A DNA stretch of 64,000 bases from Sphingomonas sp. Ant H11 (GTDB lineage: Bacteria; Pseudomonadota; Alphaproteobacteria; Sphingomonadales; Sphingomonadaceae). Below, piece after piece: positions 8,875 through 18,442 of the stretch (positions are counted from its first letter, which is position 1; every line of letters begins with the position of its first letter). Below the pieces are notes generated by a model. It did no database searches and was not told the origin of the DNA. It saw only the letters and a list, made by a program, of their open reading frames with translations. A program made the position numbers and the translations under genes. The DNA lies in NCBI RefSeq assembly GCF_000797515.1, contig NZ_JSBN01000040.1, forward strand, positions 31,627 to 95,626. Direction: 5' to 3'.

Positions 8875-9888
8875 TCATGGCACCGACACTCCGGCGCAGC
8901 AGATCGTCTTTTCGAAGAGCATGAATTGGGCATTGTCCTTGCCGGGCGCGTGCTTCGCGCTCGACCACAAGGAACCTGGCCGGCCGATATTGACGCAACT
9001 CCCGCCCTTAACCGGCTCCATCAGCTGGAGCTTGTAGCGGGACTTGGTCCAGATCGGCTGGGCCTTGAACGAGCAGCCGTCAGTCGACGAGATGGTGAGC
9101 GCGCCGAGGCGGCCCATCATGAAGGTACCGCGCGCGGCGAGGCCAGCCCAGGCTTCGACCGAGTCATCGAAATGAATGTCGCCGGCGATCGGATAGGTCG
9201 CACCCCAGCTGCCCATGCACCAGAAGAGCGGGTCGAGAACCTTGCCGGCAGCCGCGGCCGCGCTGTCGGCCATGCAGGCGAGCCCCGCGGCGGGGTTGCC
9301 GAACAATATGCCCTCGGGCTGGATGATCGCGCCGAGCGTCCCCGACTGCCAGGTCGGCAGCACCTCGGTGATGAGCGCCACGTCGAACCCGTCATCCTGG
9401 AAGCAGGGCAGGTCCGTGAACATGTCCAGCATCTTCCAGACCGGCGAGATATAATAGTGCATCTGCGCGAACATCTTGCGCGTGTTCGTCCCGTCGGCGA
9501 TCGACGACTGGCTGCCTTGCAGCTTGCCGTGGGTCGGCATCAGGTCGACGCCGAGCGCCATCATGCATCCTGGCTCGGTCACCACGTCGACCATGCGATT
9601 GGGCGACCAGAAGGAGACCTTCACCCCGAACCAGAAGGTCGCACCCTTCCGGCAGGCGCAGATCGGACTCGAGGACGACTGCGCGTCGAGCGCCTTGCCG
9701 AGCTTGTCGCCCGTGCCGATCTTCACGCCGCCGATAGTGATCGGAAAGATGCACGTCCAGCGCACTTTCGTGATCGGGTTGAACACCGTCCCGGTCGGAC
9801 AAGACGACGCATGCGCTGGCGAAGCCGGGGACAGCACAAGAAGCAGAAAGGCAGCCGCTAAGCTGCGCAACAATGCGAGACGGGTCAT
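8875..9888 (-). CDS. traU: TraU, pilus assembly protein
   Basis: About 337 residues from the ATG at 9888, with signal peptide (LRSLAAAFLLLVLSPASPAHA). Conserved TraU features are the opening CPTGTVFNPITKVRWTCIFP, CACRKGATFWFGVKVSFW, LPCFQDDGFDVALITEVLP and a C-terminal CCAGV. It has many cysteines, so it is probably a substrate of the thioredoxin-like proteins of this operon. The start overlaps the traW stop by 3 bases (ATGA). TraU acts in the periplasm in pilus assembly and DNA transfer. Confidence 0.93.
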   Translation of the reverse strand: MTRLALLRSLAAAFLLLVLSPASPAHASSCPTGTVFNPITKVRWTCIFPITIGGVKIGTGDKLGKALDAQSSSSPICACRKGATFWFGVKVSFWSPNRMVDVVTEPGCMMALGVDLMPTHGKLQGSQSSIADGTNTRKMFAQMHYYISPVWKMLDMFTDLPCFQDDGFDVALITEVLPTWQSGTLGAIIQPEGILFGNPAAGLACMADSAAAAAGKVLDPLFWCMGSWGATYPIAGDIHFDDSVEAWAGLAARGTFMMGRLGALTISSTDGCSFKAQPIWTKSRYKLQLMEPVKGGSCVNIGRPGSLWSSAKHAPGKDNAQFMLFEKTICCAGVSVP

Positions 9889-10562
9889 CGCGGCGCGCTC
9901 CCGGTGCGGTTGAGCTTCACCTCGGTCAGCTCCAGTTTCTGGCCGATCTGCGACACGATGACCGGCGCCACCTCGAGACCGAGACGGTCTTTCACGCGCT
10001 GCTCGAGGATGAAGAGCGAGCGGCCAACCTTCTGGCCGAGCGTGATCGGATCGCTCCCGCCACGCGGGCCGGCGGCAAGCAGGATCCAATCTGATGGCGT
10101 GGCGGTGCGCAGCGCCCAGCCAAGATCCTCGGGGCGGACGACGACCAGGCGTTGCGGCAGCGACACATAGGTCAGCGGGTTGAAGGTGAAGCCCTTCGGA
10201 TAAAGCAATTTGCCGTCCGGAAGCTTCACATCGAAATCGAGCGTGTAGAACGGAACGACGCTCCGCACGCGGTTCGCCTGCGCTACGGCCAGCGGAGCGG
10301 CCTTCATCGCCGACCAGCTCGCGCGCGGGCCGAAACGGCTGGCCATAAAGGCCGGCAGCTTCTGTGTGCGACCCTCGATTTCCTCCAGGGCATCGGGTTC
10401 CGCGATCGGCCAGGTGCGTCCGATCACCGAAGTCTGGGCATGCGCCGCAGCGGTGACAAGCGCGCAGGCGAGCAGAACGATCGTTGTGGCGCCCTGGAAC
10501 AACACGACACGAATGCGCGCAGGGGTGGTGAAGCTTGCCGCGCCGCCAATAGCCTCATTCAT
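9885..10562 (-). CDS. traW: TraW, pilus assembly protein
   Basis: About 225 residues from the ATG at 10562 (MNEAIGG). The signal peptide spans roughly residues 20-42 (IVLLACALVTAAAHA). Family blocks are GRTWPIAEPDALEEI, RSVVPFYTLDFDVKLPDGK, LYPKGFTFNPLTYV and ILLAAGPRGGSDPITLG. It overlaps the upstream small membrane protein gene by 8 bases and is followed by traU, the same order as in F. TraW is a periplasmic partner of TrbC in pilus extension. Confidence 0.92.
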   Translation of the reverse strand: MNEAIGGAASFTTPARIRVVLFQGATTIVLLACALVTAAAHAQTSVIGRTWPIAEPDALEEIEGRTQKLPAFMASRFGPRASWSAMKAAPLAVAQANRVRSVVPFYTLDFDVKLPDGKLLYPKGFTFNPLTYVSLPQRLVVVRPEDLGWALRTATPSDWILLAAGPRGGSDPITLGQKVGRSLFILEQRVKDRLGLEVAPVIVSQIGQKLELTEVKLNRTGSAPR

Positions 10563-10815
10563 GATGACGACCCTCCGCTCTGCGCCGCCACGGCCGGTTA
10601 TGGTCTTCGGCGCTGTCGTCCGGCTCGCCGATGACGGCGCCGACGAGACACAGGATGGCGATGACGACGATCGCGCCGACGACAAACCAGTGCATACCGT
10701 CCAGAAGCTGACCGCTGCGCAGCACGATCCACGCCTGGATCAGCAACAGCAGCTTGCTGCCGAGCAGCAAACGGATCGAGCCGAGCGACGGCGTCGAGGA
10801 CAAGATACCCCTCAT
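10555..10815 (-). CDS. Small inner-membrane protein, unknown, in tra operon
   Basis: An 86-residue protein starting at the ATG at 10815, which overlaps the TGA of the gene before it. It has two hydrophobic segments, GSIRLLLGSKLLLLIQAWIV and WFVVGAIVVIAILCLVGAV, and a charged C-terminus. It occupies the place of TrbI/TrbE-like small proteins between traC and traW in F, but I see no motif that ties it to one of them. Confidence 0.6.
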   Translation of the reverse strand: MRGILSSTPSLGSIRLLLGSKLLLLIQAWIVLRSGQLLDGMHWFVVGAIVVIAILCLVGAVIGEPDDSAEDHNRPWRRRAEGRHHE

Positions 10816-11209
10816 CGCCGCCACCACCGCGCCATCCGGACGACACCCTTGTCGAGGGCCGGCATGAAGAATGACAGCACCAGGCTGGCACCCAAGGTCA
10901 GGACCGCCACCGGCATCGCGATAATCCAGGCGTCACCGACCGTGTCGGGCCGGATCAGGACGCTCGCGACCAAGCCTGAGATGAAACTCTGCCCGACCAG
11001 CATCGCACGTCGCCGCCGCACGACGGACGCACGCTCCGCGCCAAGCTCGCCACATGGGCATCGAGCAGGGCGCGCAGCGCTCTCGCCTCGAGGCTTGTCT
11101 CATGCGCCGAGCGCAGCATGAAATCGTACAGCGTCTCGCCCGGACGGCGGGGTTCGATCTCGCGCTCGATAAGCTCCGCGGTGCCGTCGGCGAGTGTCAC
11201 GCGTATCAT
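10812..11209 (-). CDS. Small membrane protein, unknown, in tra operon (frameshift)
   Basis: It starts at the ATG at 11209 (MIRVTLADGTAELIERE), overlapping the previous stop (ATGA). The first 50 residues are soluble and end ..LLDAHVASL. The frame then needs one added base near 11050 to continue as GAERASVVRRRRAMLVGQSF, followed by hydrophobic segments ISGLVASVLI and AWIIAMPVAVLTLGASLVLSF. Repaired length is about 132 residues. Both halves keep the overlapping start and stop arrangement of the operon, which supports a single gene. Function unknown. Confidence 0.55.
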
Positions 11210-11547
11210 CGCGCCCTCCACCGACGAACGGCGGAGATCGCCAGACCGGTAACGCCGGACAGGCCAACCAGCATGACGCCGCTCGCGAAGCAGGCCGCTC
11301 CGACGATGAGCGCGCTGCGCACCACCATCGCATGGGGCTGGTTGAGGGCGAACCCGGCTGCGAGCACCAGGCTCGTCATCATCGCCGCCTCGATCACCAT
11401 CAGCCGGAACCGCCAGCGGATCGCCGCCGCCTCGGCGCGGATCGCGACGCGTGCTTCGATCATCCGTTCGAGCTGAGCATCCTTGCTGCTGTCGAATGAC
11501 GTCAGATCAAAGACCATCTGGTTCTGCGGAGGCTTGCGCTTCAGCAT
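11206..11547 (-). CDS. Small membrane protein, unknown, in tra operon
   Basis: A 113-residue protein from the ATG at 11547, overlapping the traC stop by one base (TGATG). The N-terminal 50 residues are charged (ARVAIRAEAAAIRWRFR). Two membrane segments follow, EAAMMTSLVLAAGFAL and ALIVGAACFASGVMLVGLSG, and the end is Arg rich. No family recognised. Its position right after traC suggests an accessory role in the secretion complex. Confidence 0.6.
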   Translation of the reverse strand: MLKRKPPQNQMVFDLTSFDSSKDAQLERMIEARVAIRAEAAAIRWRFRLMVIEAAMMTSLVLAAGFALNQPHAMVVRSALIVGAACFASGVMLVGLSGVTGLAISAVRRWRAR

Positions 11548-14081
11548 CACGCAATCTCCTCATGTCGGCGCAATTCGGGCCGAGACCCAAGAATCTCGGC
11601 CGGATCGACGCCGGCGAGTTCACACACCGCGTCGAGCGGAGAGCGGCCGGCGCGCAGCAGCGCCTCGAACGCGGCAACCTCCTGCGGCGCGCTGGTGTTG
11701 ATCCAGTACGAGAAGGGGTCGACGACGAGCCTGGCGATGCCGAGACCCAGCGGAGAGTCGATGAAGACCTCGCTATAATTGGGCTTCGAGTTCCGGACCG
11801 ACTTCAGCAGCTCGAGGACGAACCCCGAATAATCGAGGATCTTGTTCTCGACCGCCTTGTCATAGGTCGAGCCCTGCAGCAGGAACCGCGTCGCGGCATT
11901 CTCGAGGATGACCTGACCGGTGCCCCCGAACAGCATCAGGTCGTTCATCGACTGCAGAACGATACCGAACGAACCCTGATATTTGCGCGCGCGGCGGTAG
12001 CCCTGGCCGAACGCTTCGGCGAGTCGTGACAGATCCTGCCCTTCGGTCTTGGTCATGAACTGGGCGGCTTCGTCGCAGAGCACGAAACGCGGCCGGTCGC
12101 GGCCTGAGAGATACAGCTCCTGGGTGACCGCGTTCACCACCACCATGACGATGACGTTGAACAGGTCAGGCATGCTCTTCAGCCGTTCGAGCTCCAGCAC
12201 GACGAACTCGTCGGCCGTGATGTCGAAGGTCGAAGGGCCGTTGAAGAAATGGCCGTAAGCGCCCTCGCTCGCGAAATCGCGCAGGTTGAAGGCCAATTCC
12301 CTCGAGACCGGTATCAGATGATCGACGCGGTCGAGATCCGATGCCGCGAACGCGGGATAGGCGCCGAGCCATGCACGGACCGCATCGATGCCCTCTTCGG
12401 AATGACCTTCATCGATCGTCCACTGGACAGCCGATTTCAGGAGATTCCATTCCGAGGTGGTGACACCCTTGCGGGTGGCGGCGTTCGCCATCTCGGCGAC
12501 GATCGCGACCGCCATCGAGATCGCCGACTGCTTGTCTTCGCCGTCGAGCGCGAAGCCCATGTCGAACGGGTTGAGGACGAGCTTCTCCTCGCCGATGTCG
12601 ATGTAACGACCCGAGCAGAGCGTGCAGAGCTTGCGATAGCTGCCGCCGATATCGATGATGCGAATGAGCGCATTCTGCGCATAATATTGCTGGCAGAGAT
12701 TGTTGAGCAGGAAGCTCTTGCCGGCGCCGCTCTCCGCCGAGACGATGAAATTGTAATTGTTGATGCGCGGATCGAACAGGTCGAGCGTGACCAGTTGGCC
12801 CTTCCGGCCGGTGTAGAGGAGGGCAGGGCGCCCGCCACCGCGAAAGTCGGTCTGGATCGGCGCCATCAGCACCGCAGCCTTCACCGGCATCCGGAAATCG
12901 CGCTCGAGCATTCGCAAGGTGCGCCCGTCCGGGTACAGCCCGAACGGCAGGCTCATCGTGAGCAGGATCGGATTGAGATAGCTTTCCTCCTGCATCATGA
13001 AGGGCAGGGGTTCGCCTTCCCAAAGCCGCTTGGCGCGCGCCGCCATCTCCCGGGCATGGGCGCTGGTGCGACCGAACACCCAGACGGTCGGGATCACCCG
13101 CACGAATTTGGAGTTGCCGGCCTCGTCGAGGATCCAGCCGATCTCCTCGATCTGTTTGCTGACCTCGACCGCAAAGCTGCCGGCGGCCTTTTGCGCAGAG
13201 AGCACCTGGGCGCGTTTGTGGATCTCGAACTGCGAATGATCGAACAGGACGTTGAGCGTGTAGAGGAACGGCCCCCCGATCTGGTCGCTGTCCTCGGCCG
13301 AACCGCGCATGCCGCCCGTCAGGCGATTGGCCCGCTCGGCGGTGATCCGCCGCGCCGGCGACTTGGGCGTGAGGCAGCGCGCGACCTGGTTGCCGAGGAA
13401 CAGCTCCGGACCCTCGAACAGCAGGTCGGGACCCGCGTCGATGATCTGCTTGCGGATCGGCGGCGCCGCCCCGGTTGCATCAGGGCTCGACGAGAAAACG
13501 CCGGGCGCGGCGGCGAACACACCGTTGAAGATCCGGCGATAGAAGGAGACGATCTCCTCCGGGGGCAGCCGGACGATGCCGAGCTTGGCGAGCTGCTCCT
13601 CGATCTGGCGGCGCAGATCGCTCCCCAGCGGACGCCTCGTCTTTACCGACAGGATGGTGCGAAAGTCCCTGATCGGTATGCCGTGCATCGCACGAAGGCC
13701 ATGTGTCCCCGCCATCAGATAATCGGCGGTGCGCCTGGCCGATGCCTGGATCAGGGGATCGTCGCGGGTCTTGAGATCGAGAAACGCATCGAGCGCCGTC
13801 TCGATCAGCGGGTCGGCAAAACTGTGAAGCTGAAGGACCGTGCCATCGGGGAAGTGAATGTTGAGAAGCCCGAGCAGCGCCTGATGCACATGCGCAAACA
13901 TGTAGGCGCTCGGCACGAGCTCCCAGCCATAGCCCCAACCATCGTCGATGCAGAGGAACGCCTCCTCATCCTCGTCCCATGCAACGAGCGGCAGGTAATC
14001 GGAGAAGCGATCGCGCGCGACGCTTTGCCGCAGCTGGGCAAAGCTCAGATCGCCGCCTGTTCGGGAGCCGCGCGCCTTCAC
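11547..14081 (-). CDS. traC: TraC, VirB4-type ATPase
   Basis: An 844-residue cytoplasmic ATPase, the usual size for F-type TraC. It powers pilus assembly at the inner membrane. Walker A is SAESGAGKSFLLNN at about residue 450; a Walker B-type block is RPRFVLCDEAAQFM near residue 680. The N-terminal domain includes DGWGYGWELVPSAYMF. The start is a GTG at 14081 that overlaps the traV stop (GTGA). No frameshift is seen, although this is the longest tra gene in the window. The long antisense frame over this gene is a GC-rich shadow. Confidence 0.95.
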   Translation of the reverse strand: MKARGSRTGGDLSFAQLRQSVARDRFSDYLPLVAWDEDEEAFLCIDDGWGYGWELVPSAYMFAHVHQALLGLLNIHFPDGTVLQLHSFADPLIETALDAFLDLKTRDDPLIQASARRTADYLMAGTHGLRAMHGIPIRDFRTILSVKTRRPLGSDLRRQIEEQLAKLGIVRLPPEEIVSFYRRIFNGVFAAAPGVFSSSPDATGAAPPIRKQIIDAGPDLLFEGPELFLGNQVARCLTPKSPARRITAERANRLTGGMRGSAEDSDQIGGPFLYTLNVLFDHSQFEIHKRAQVLSAQKAAGSFAVEVSKQIEEIGWILDEAGNSKFVRVIPTVWVFGRTSAHAREMAARAKRLWEGEPLPFMMQEESYLNPILLTMSLPFGLYPDGRTLRMLERDFRMPVKAAVLMAPIQTDFRGGGRPALLYTGRKGQLVTLDLFDPRINNYNFIVSAESGAGKSFLLNNLCQQYYAQNALIRIIDIGGSYRKLCTLCSGRYIDIGEEKLVLNPFDMGFALDGEDKQSAISMAVAIVAEMANAATRKGVTTSEWNLLKSAVQWTIDEGHSEEGIDAVRAWLGAYPAFAASDLDRVDHLIPVSRELAFNLRDFASEGAYGHFFNGPSTFDITADEFVVLELERLKSMPDLFNVIVMVVVNAVTQELYLSGRDRPRFVLCDEAAQFMTKTEGQDLSRLAEAFGQGYRRARKYQGSFGIVLQSMNDLMLFGGTGQVILENAATRFLLQGSTYDKAVENKILDYSGFVLELLKSVRNSKPNYSEVFIDSPLGLGIARLVVDPFSYWINTSAPQEVAAFEALLRAGRSPLDAVCELAGVDPAEILGSRPELRRHEEIA

Positions 14082-14800
14082 TTGCTCTGATCCTTCGGCG
14101 CGGGCCCGAGCGTGCTCGAAGCCCTGGGCGTCGGCGCCAACGGACGCGCATTCATGGGCGCTGGCACCAGCGTGCGCGGGTCCCTGGCCGGCGGCGCCAG
14201 CGCCGTTGCGGAAATAGCCCCGTCAATCTCACGCTCCTGGACCTGACCCAGGACGGGCGCCTGGGTCGATGGCTGAACCGGATCGACCAGATAGTCGCCG
14301 ACGACCCAGGCGGGCGTCTCGACGATCGAGAAGACGTAGCGCGGCATGTAGAGGCGGTCAGGCCGCTGACGGTCGGCATAAGGCAGGATCAGCGTGCGAA
14401 CGGTGCGCGGCGGTTTGAGCATCGGCGTGACCGGTTGGTCGATCAGCCCCTGCAGCTCGCGATAGACGCTGTCCTTGTACCCGAGATAGGCACCCACCGG
14501 CGCGGCTGCGCCTTTGGCGGTCATGCCAGACATTGCCGGTGCAGCAGCCTGGCCGCGCAGCAGCTTCTTGTCGTTGGTGACTGCAGGGTCCGACCGGGAC
14601 GGGCGGCCGGCGACCGCATCCTCATAGGCCTTCTCGGGATGCACGCACTGTCCATGGTCGCTGTTCTTGCAGCTATATTTTTCGGAGTAAGGTGACATCA
14701 CCGAGCCGAGCGTCGCGCAGCCACCAAGGGCCGCGATCACCGGGATGAGAAGCAGTCGGTGACCGCGGATCGAGACCTTGCATGAAAGGGTTCTGGGCAT
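14078..14800 (-). CDS. traV: TraV, outer-membrane lipoprotein
   Basis: A 240-residue lipoprotein. The lipobox LGGC lies at about residues 25-28 after LLLIPVIAA. It is followed by MSPYSEKYSCKNSDHGQCVHPEKAYEDA, of which YSCKN and GQCVHPEKAY are typical of TraV. The C-terminal region is rich in Pro and Ala. TraV with TraK and TraB forms the envelope-spanning core of the channel. It overlaps traB by one base and traC by four. Confidence 0.92.
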   Translation of the reverse strand: MPRTLSCKVSIRGHRLLLIPVIAALGGCATLGSVMSPYSEKYSCKNSDHGQCVHPEKAYEDAVAGRPSRSDPAVTNDKKLLRGQAAAPAMSGMTAKGAAAPVGAYLGYKDSVYRELQGLIDQPVTPMLKPPRTVRTLILPYADRQRPDRLYMPRYVFSIVETPAWVVGDYLVDPVQPSTQAPVLGQVQEREIDGAISATALAPPARDPRTLVPAPMNARPLAPTPRASSTLGPAPKDQSK

Positions 14801-16135
14801 CAGAATTTGCTCCCCGCCGATGGTTTGATTTCGAGCGTCACGCCCTCCTGGATGACGACGACCACGTCCTTCGCGGCGCCGACCTCGACGATCGGGCCGG
14901 CCTGGCGCGCGAGATCGAGATAGAAATCGGTCAGCTTGTCCGAAGATTTGGAAAGGCCGCCCGCTATGCCGGACTTGGCGGCATCGCCGGCATTAAGCGT
15001 CCTCACTGTGCCGAGCGCCGAGGTCGACGTATCACCAAAGCTATTCTCGACCGTCTGGGCGATGCCGCTGATGGTCCCTGCGATAAAAGTCCGGGCCAAG
15101 GCCGCGCCGGCGCGGGTGACGACCTTGCCCGACAGGCCCTTCTTGCCGTCGGTATCGACAAAGAAGCCCTTGACGCTCTGGTCGACGACCGAATGTTCGT
15201 CGAAGTCGACGCAGGAGAGCGTCACGAGCTGGATCTCGACGCGCTCCTTGGCGAGGCTGCCGGTCGCGTTGCCGATGACGAAACAACCGGACAGGTTCGC
15301 CTTGACGTCATTGGGGAGCACGGCTGGCGCCTGGACCCGCGCGATGATCGGCTCCGGGTTCGAGGTCGCGTCGTGGCTCGCCAAGCGTCCACGCCCGTCA
15401 GCAGCCGCGCCTTCATGAAACCAGGCGGCAAATAGATCGTCCGAATCTTTTTTTTCGACTCGTCCGACGCCGCGGCCGCATCCTTGGGGACGACCGGCGA
15501 TGTGGCGGCGCCGATTGCACCCACCACTTTTTCGACCGGCGGTGCCGGCGGAGCGGGAGGTCCCACCGGTGCGGATGGCGGGGCTGGCAAACTATTGTCG
15601 CCCGCCGCGCCCGAAGCACCGGATGGCGATGGCGGAAACTCCGGCGCGCCGCCGCCGGGAAGGGCTGGCGGCAATGGCGCGCCGTCGGCACCTGGTGCCG
15701 CGGGGCCGGTGCCTTGCAGCCCGATCGGTGTCTTGCCCTCCTCGATCGCCGTCACCCGGTCGCCGAGCATGGACTGGCCGTCCAGGACCTTTTTCAGATC
15801 GCCGCGCAGCTTCACCTCGAGGCTGTCGCCGCGAAGGCCCGCGCCCATATCAAGCTTGGAGGCCTCGGGCGCCGCAACAACCGGCTTGTCGGCGGTGCTC
15901 GCAGAATAGAGGCCGTAGCCAAGCACGCCGATCGCCGTGGCCACGCCGAATTGCTTCATGCGCAGTTTGCCCGTCGAACTCAGCGAATCCCAGCGCGCGC
16001 GCAGTCGAGCAGCGCCGCACCCCGCGCTTCGTCACCGCCGTCATGGACCGCCTGGGCGGCTAGATGCGCCTGGAAAGGGCTCTGCTCACCAGGCCCAGCG
16101 GCATCCGGCGCGGTCTCTTCTGGTCTCTCGCTCAT
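14800..16135 (-). CDS. traB: TraB, core complex scaffold (two frameshifts)
   Basis: The start is the ATG at 16135, overlapping the traK stop as ATGA. The frame needs one added base near 15990 (..LLDCARA joins WDSLSSTGKLRMKQFG) and one near 15381 (..RLLTGVDA joins LASHDATSNPEPII). The repaired protein is about 445 residues. It has a membrane segment (KQFGVATAIGVLGYGLYSAS), a coiled-coil-like stretch, a long Pro-rich linker (residues about 130-190), then the VirB10-like domain with YLPPGFMKARLLTGVDA and ANLSGCFVIGNATG. TraB links inner and outer membrane parts of the channel. Confidence 0.85.
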
Positions 16136-16900
16136 TGGACAGCTCCCCGGCGAATGATGATGAGCCGAGCGCTATCGCCAGCCTTCAGCGCGATACGATC
16201 GAGCGTGACCGCGAAGATGTTCGAGCCGAGCAACGACACCAGGAACTCGGGCTCGGCGAGGACAAGGTCGCTGACGCCTGGACCAGATATTCGGATGCCG
16301 AGAGGCCAGCGCCTTCGATTGCAAACCGCCGGCGTCATGGAGGCGCGCCGCGGGCAAGGTCGGCAGGACGATGTCGCCCGCGACCGGCGCTACTTCGGCG
16401 AAGCTTGCCGGCACGCGGTCCTGCAACATCGACAGCGTGATCGAAACGGCGCGCTCTTCTTCGACCAGCGGGCCGAGCAGATCCTGATTGGCACGGGCGC
16501 GCTGCGCGGTGCCGGAGGCCAGGATCACGGTCTGCGCCGGAATGTCCGACGGCTCGGTGTAAAGCGGGTAAATCGCCCCATTGCACGAAACGAAGAATTC
16601 GGAAGGCGTGGTCACATAGGTCCGCGTCGGCGTGCCTTCGCCGTCGATCTCCTTCACCAGAAACTTAATCCACGCGTCCGACCCGCCACGCTCAACCGCG
16701 ATCGCCTTTTCGGCCGAGAACTTGACGTCCTCGATCTCGCCGCCCTGGCAGATGATGTGGTTGACGTCGCGATTGGACAGCCGGATCGAGGCGGTCTGAT
16801 CGGGCAGCGCGGTAATCGCCTGGGCGAATGCCGGCGGTGCCGCGAAGATGAGGCCGGCCGTCAGCAGGCTCGCACGGCCGCGATTACCGAGTTTCGGCAT
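16132..16900 (-). CDS. traK: TraK, secretin-like core protein (frameshifted)
   Basis: The start at 16900 (MPKLGNRGRASLL) is chosen because GAGGAG lies 8 bases upstream; the ATG at 16915 would leave no room for it. A signal peptide ends in PAFAQ. The N-terminal domain has IRLSNRDVNHIICQGGEIEDV and VTTPSEFFVSCNGAIYPLY. Between about 16270 and 16310 the frame shifts (net one extra base) into ..DLVLAEPEFLVSLLGSNIFA and ends RLIIIRRGAVQ. Repaired length is about 255 residues. TraK is the VirB9-like outer-membrane core protein. It overlaps traE by 17 bases and traB by 3. Confidence 0.83.
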
Positions 16901-17523
16901 CGAAATTCTCCTCATGCAGGGACGTCAGCCAGAAGCGGCCGTTGTCGATCGCGTAGCCAATCCGGAGATTGCCCCGGAACTTGCGGATCACACCGCCGAT
17001 GACGCGGACCTTTTTCGACCGGCACGACGATGTCGGTGCTCGTGGTCAGGACAGGCTGGTCTGGCCGAATATAGGTCGCGATCGACAGAGTCGGATTGTC
17101 CGAGAGCTCGTCGAGAATGGCGGTCAGGCTGTCGCGGATGCTGTTATAGGCCGAGGGGTGGACGATGCTCAGCAGTTCCTGGAACTGCGGATCGGCGGAA
17201 TAGGCCGAATAGGTACCCGACAGGCTGACGATGTTTCGCGTCATCGTGCGTAGGTACGGCGCCGAGGGCGCATTTCCCGTCACATAGAGATCGCCGCCGG
17301 TGCCGAACGGCACGATGACCGTCCGCTGGTTCTGGTTCGAGGTGTAGATCAGCATGCCGAGCACAGCGGTGATGCCGAACAGGCCCGCGATCGCGAATTT
17401 GAGCAGCCGATTCTCTTCGAAGAGATTGGCGGAGCCCTGAAGATAGCGGTGGATGCCCCAGCTCGCCGGCTTGTCGGCGAGCGGATCCCAGTCCTTCGGG
17501 CGTGATTTGCGGAAAAGCGCCAT
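16884..17523 (-). CDS. traE: TraE, inner-membrane core protein (one frameshift)
   Basis: VirB8-like TraE, about 212 residues after repair. The N-terminus is cytoplasmic (GIHRYLQGSANLFEENRLLK) and is followed by one membrane helix (FAIAGLFGITAVLGMLIY). The periplasmic domain has VIVPFGTGGDLYV and LRTMTRNIVSLSGTYS. Near 17012 one extra G turns VPVEKVRVIGG into nonsense; removing it gives RVIGGVIRKFRGNLRIGYAI and a stop at 16884, just inside traK. The block FRGNLRIGYAI is the usual TraE ending, so the repair is well supported. Confidence 0.85.
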
Positions 17524-17530
17524 GGCCGTT

Positions 17531-17797
17531 CTACTCGAAGAAGCGGGTCTGGGTCGGACCCGGATAATGACGGAAGCGAAGCAGCCCCCAGCGCCAGGCG
17601 AGGTGGGGGATGAACCCGCGCGGCTTGGTCCGCTTCCAGGGGATGAAAAGGAGAAGAGCGCCGATCAGCGTCCACCCGATCACGCCGCCAACGATGACGG
17701 CGACAAAGATCGTCGACATGACCAGGATGAATTCATCCGCGCCGAACCAGAGGATCTGGACCGGCAGATGAAGATACTGGGGCAGACGTTCGTCCAA
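17531..17797 (-). CDS. traL: TraL, pilus assembly membrane protein
   Basis: An 88-residue protein with two hydrophobic segments (EFILVMSTIFVAVIVGGVI and TLIGALLLFIPW) and the TraL-type ending HLAWRWGLLRFRHYPG. The start appears to be a TTG at 17797 with a strong GGAGGAG Shine-Dalgarno about 8 bases upstream. It lies between traA and traE as in F. VirB3-like TraL anchors the TraC ATPase at the inner membrane. Confidence 0.88.
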   Translation of the reverse strand: MDERLPQYLHLPVQILWFGADEFILVMSTIFVAVIVGGVIGWTLIGALLLFIPWKRTKPRGFIPHLAWRWGLLRFRHYPGPTQTRFFE

Positions 17798-17913
17798 CGC
17801 TCTTCTCCTCCTGCTTCAAGACAGCCCGAAGAGCCCGGGTTGTCGTGTCCAGGCCTCTCGGCCCGGCTCGTGGGACGCGCGGGGACTTGATCGGCCCCGC
17901 GCGGCCGATCAGT

Positions 17914-18228
17914 TCAGACGACCATCCCGAAGGTTTGGAGGATGGTGTCCGCCTTGATGAGGCACACCGCGGCGACGATCGTCGGGATCCCGATCATGAC
18001 GTTCGAGAACAGCCGCGACACGCCGAAGAGGAAGGCCGCGACGCCGGCGACGAACCCCATCGGGCCCTTGACGCCCTTGTTCACGACGATGTTGTAGATG
18101 TCGTAGCCAAGGTCTCCGGTCGCAGGCGCGGTGAACGCGTGCGCGCCGCCGCTCATTGTTGCGAACAAGACCAAAGGGACGCCGATATTCGCGACCCCGA
18201 ACACATGCTTGCCGATTTTCCTGATCAT
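17914..18228 (-). CDS. traA: TraA, F-type pilin precursor
   Basis: A 104-residue propilin from the ATG at 18228 (MIRKIGKHVFG). A leader of about 35 residues ends in GGAHA, and a mature pilin of about 69 residues follows. It has two hydrophobic helices, GPMGFVAGVAAFLFGVSRLF and VMIGIPTIVAAVCLIKAD, joined by a short polar loop, as in F pilin. The open frame extends upstream to 18498, but that part is Arg rich and unlike a pilin. Located directly before traL. It would be the pilus subunit, matured by peptidase and possibly capped by other tra products. Confidence 0.88.
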   Translation of the reverse strand: MIRKIGKHVFGVANIGVPLVLFATMSGGAHAFTAPATGDLGYDIYNIVVNKGVKGPMGFVAGVAAFLFGVSRLFSNVMIGIPTIVAAVCLIKADTILQTFGMVV

Positions 18229-18442
18229 TTTGCCACTCCGTTCGCTTGCGGAGCCGCCCGGGAAGATGCCTGCCGACACCGTGAGGACACGTTGGCGGCC
18301 GAGCGGCGTGGTGGACGGCTCCAGGGGAGCCACGGCCGTCGGCATTCCGGCCCGTATCGGTGGAGCCGAGGCGCTACGCCCGGACCGGCCCCCCGAACGG
18401 CCGCCAAGAAGGAAGGGCGCGCGCGTTCGCGCGCGACGATCG

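Noticed and set aside
6617..8998. A longer TraN start at 8998
   Set aside because: The extra 150 residues are low-complexity with no signal peptide, while the ATG at 8548 gives a good one.
12249..14090. 613-codon open frame antisense to traC
   Set aside because: Frame is a GC-rich shadow: composition is Arg/Asp/Ala rich, no domain is visible, and traC on the other strand has Walker motifs and overlapping gene starts.
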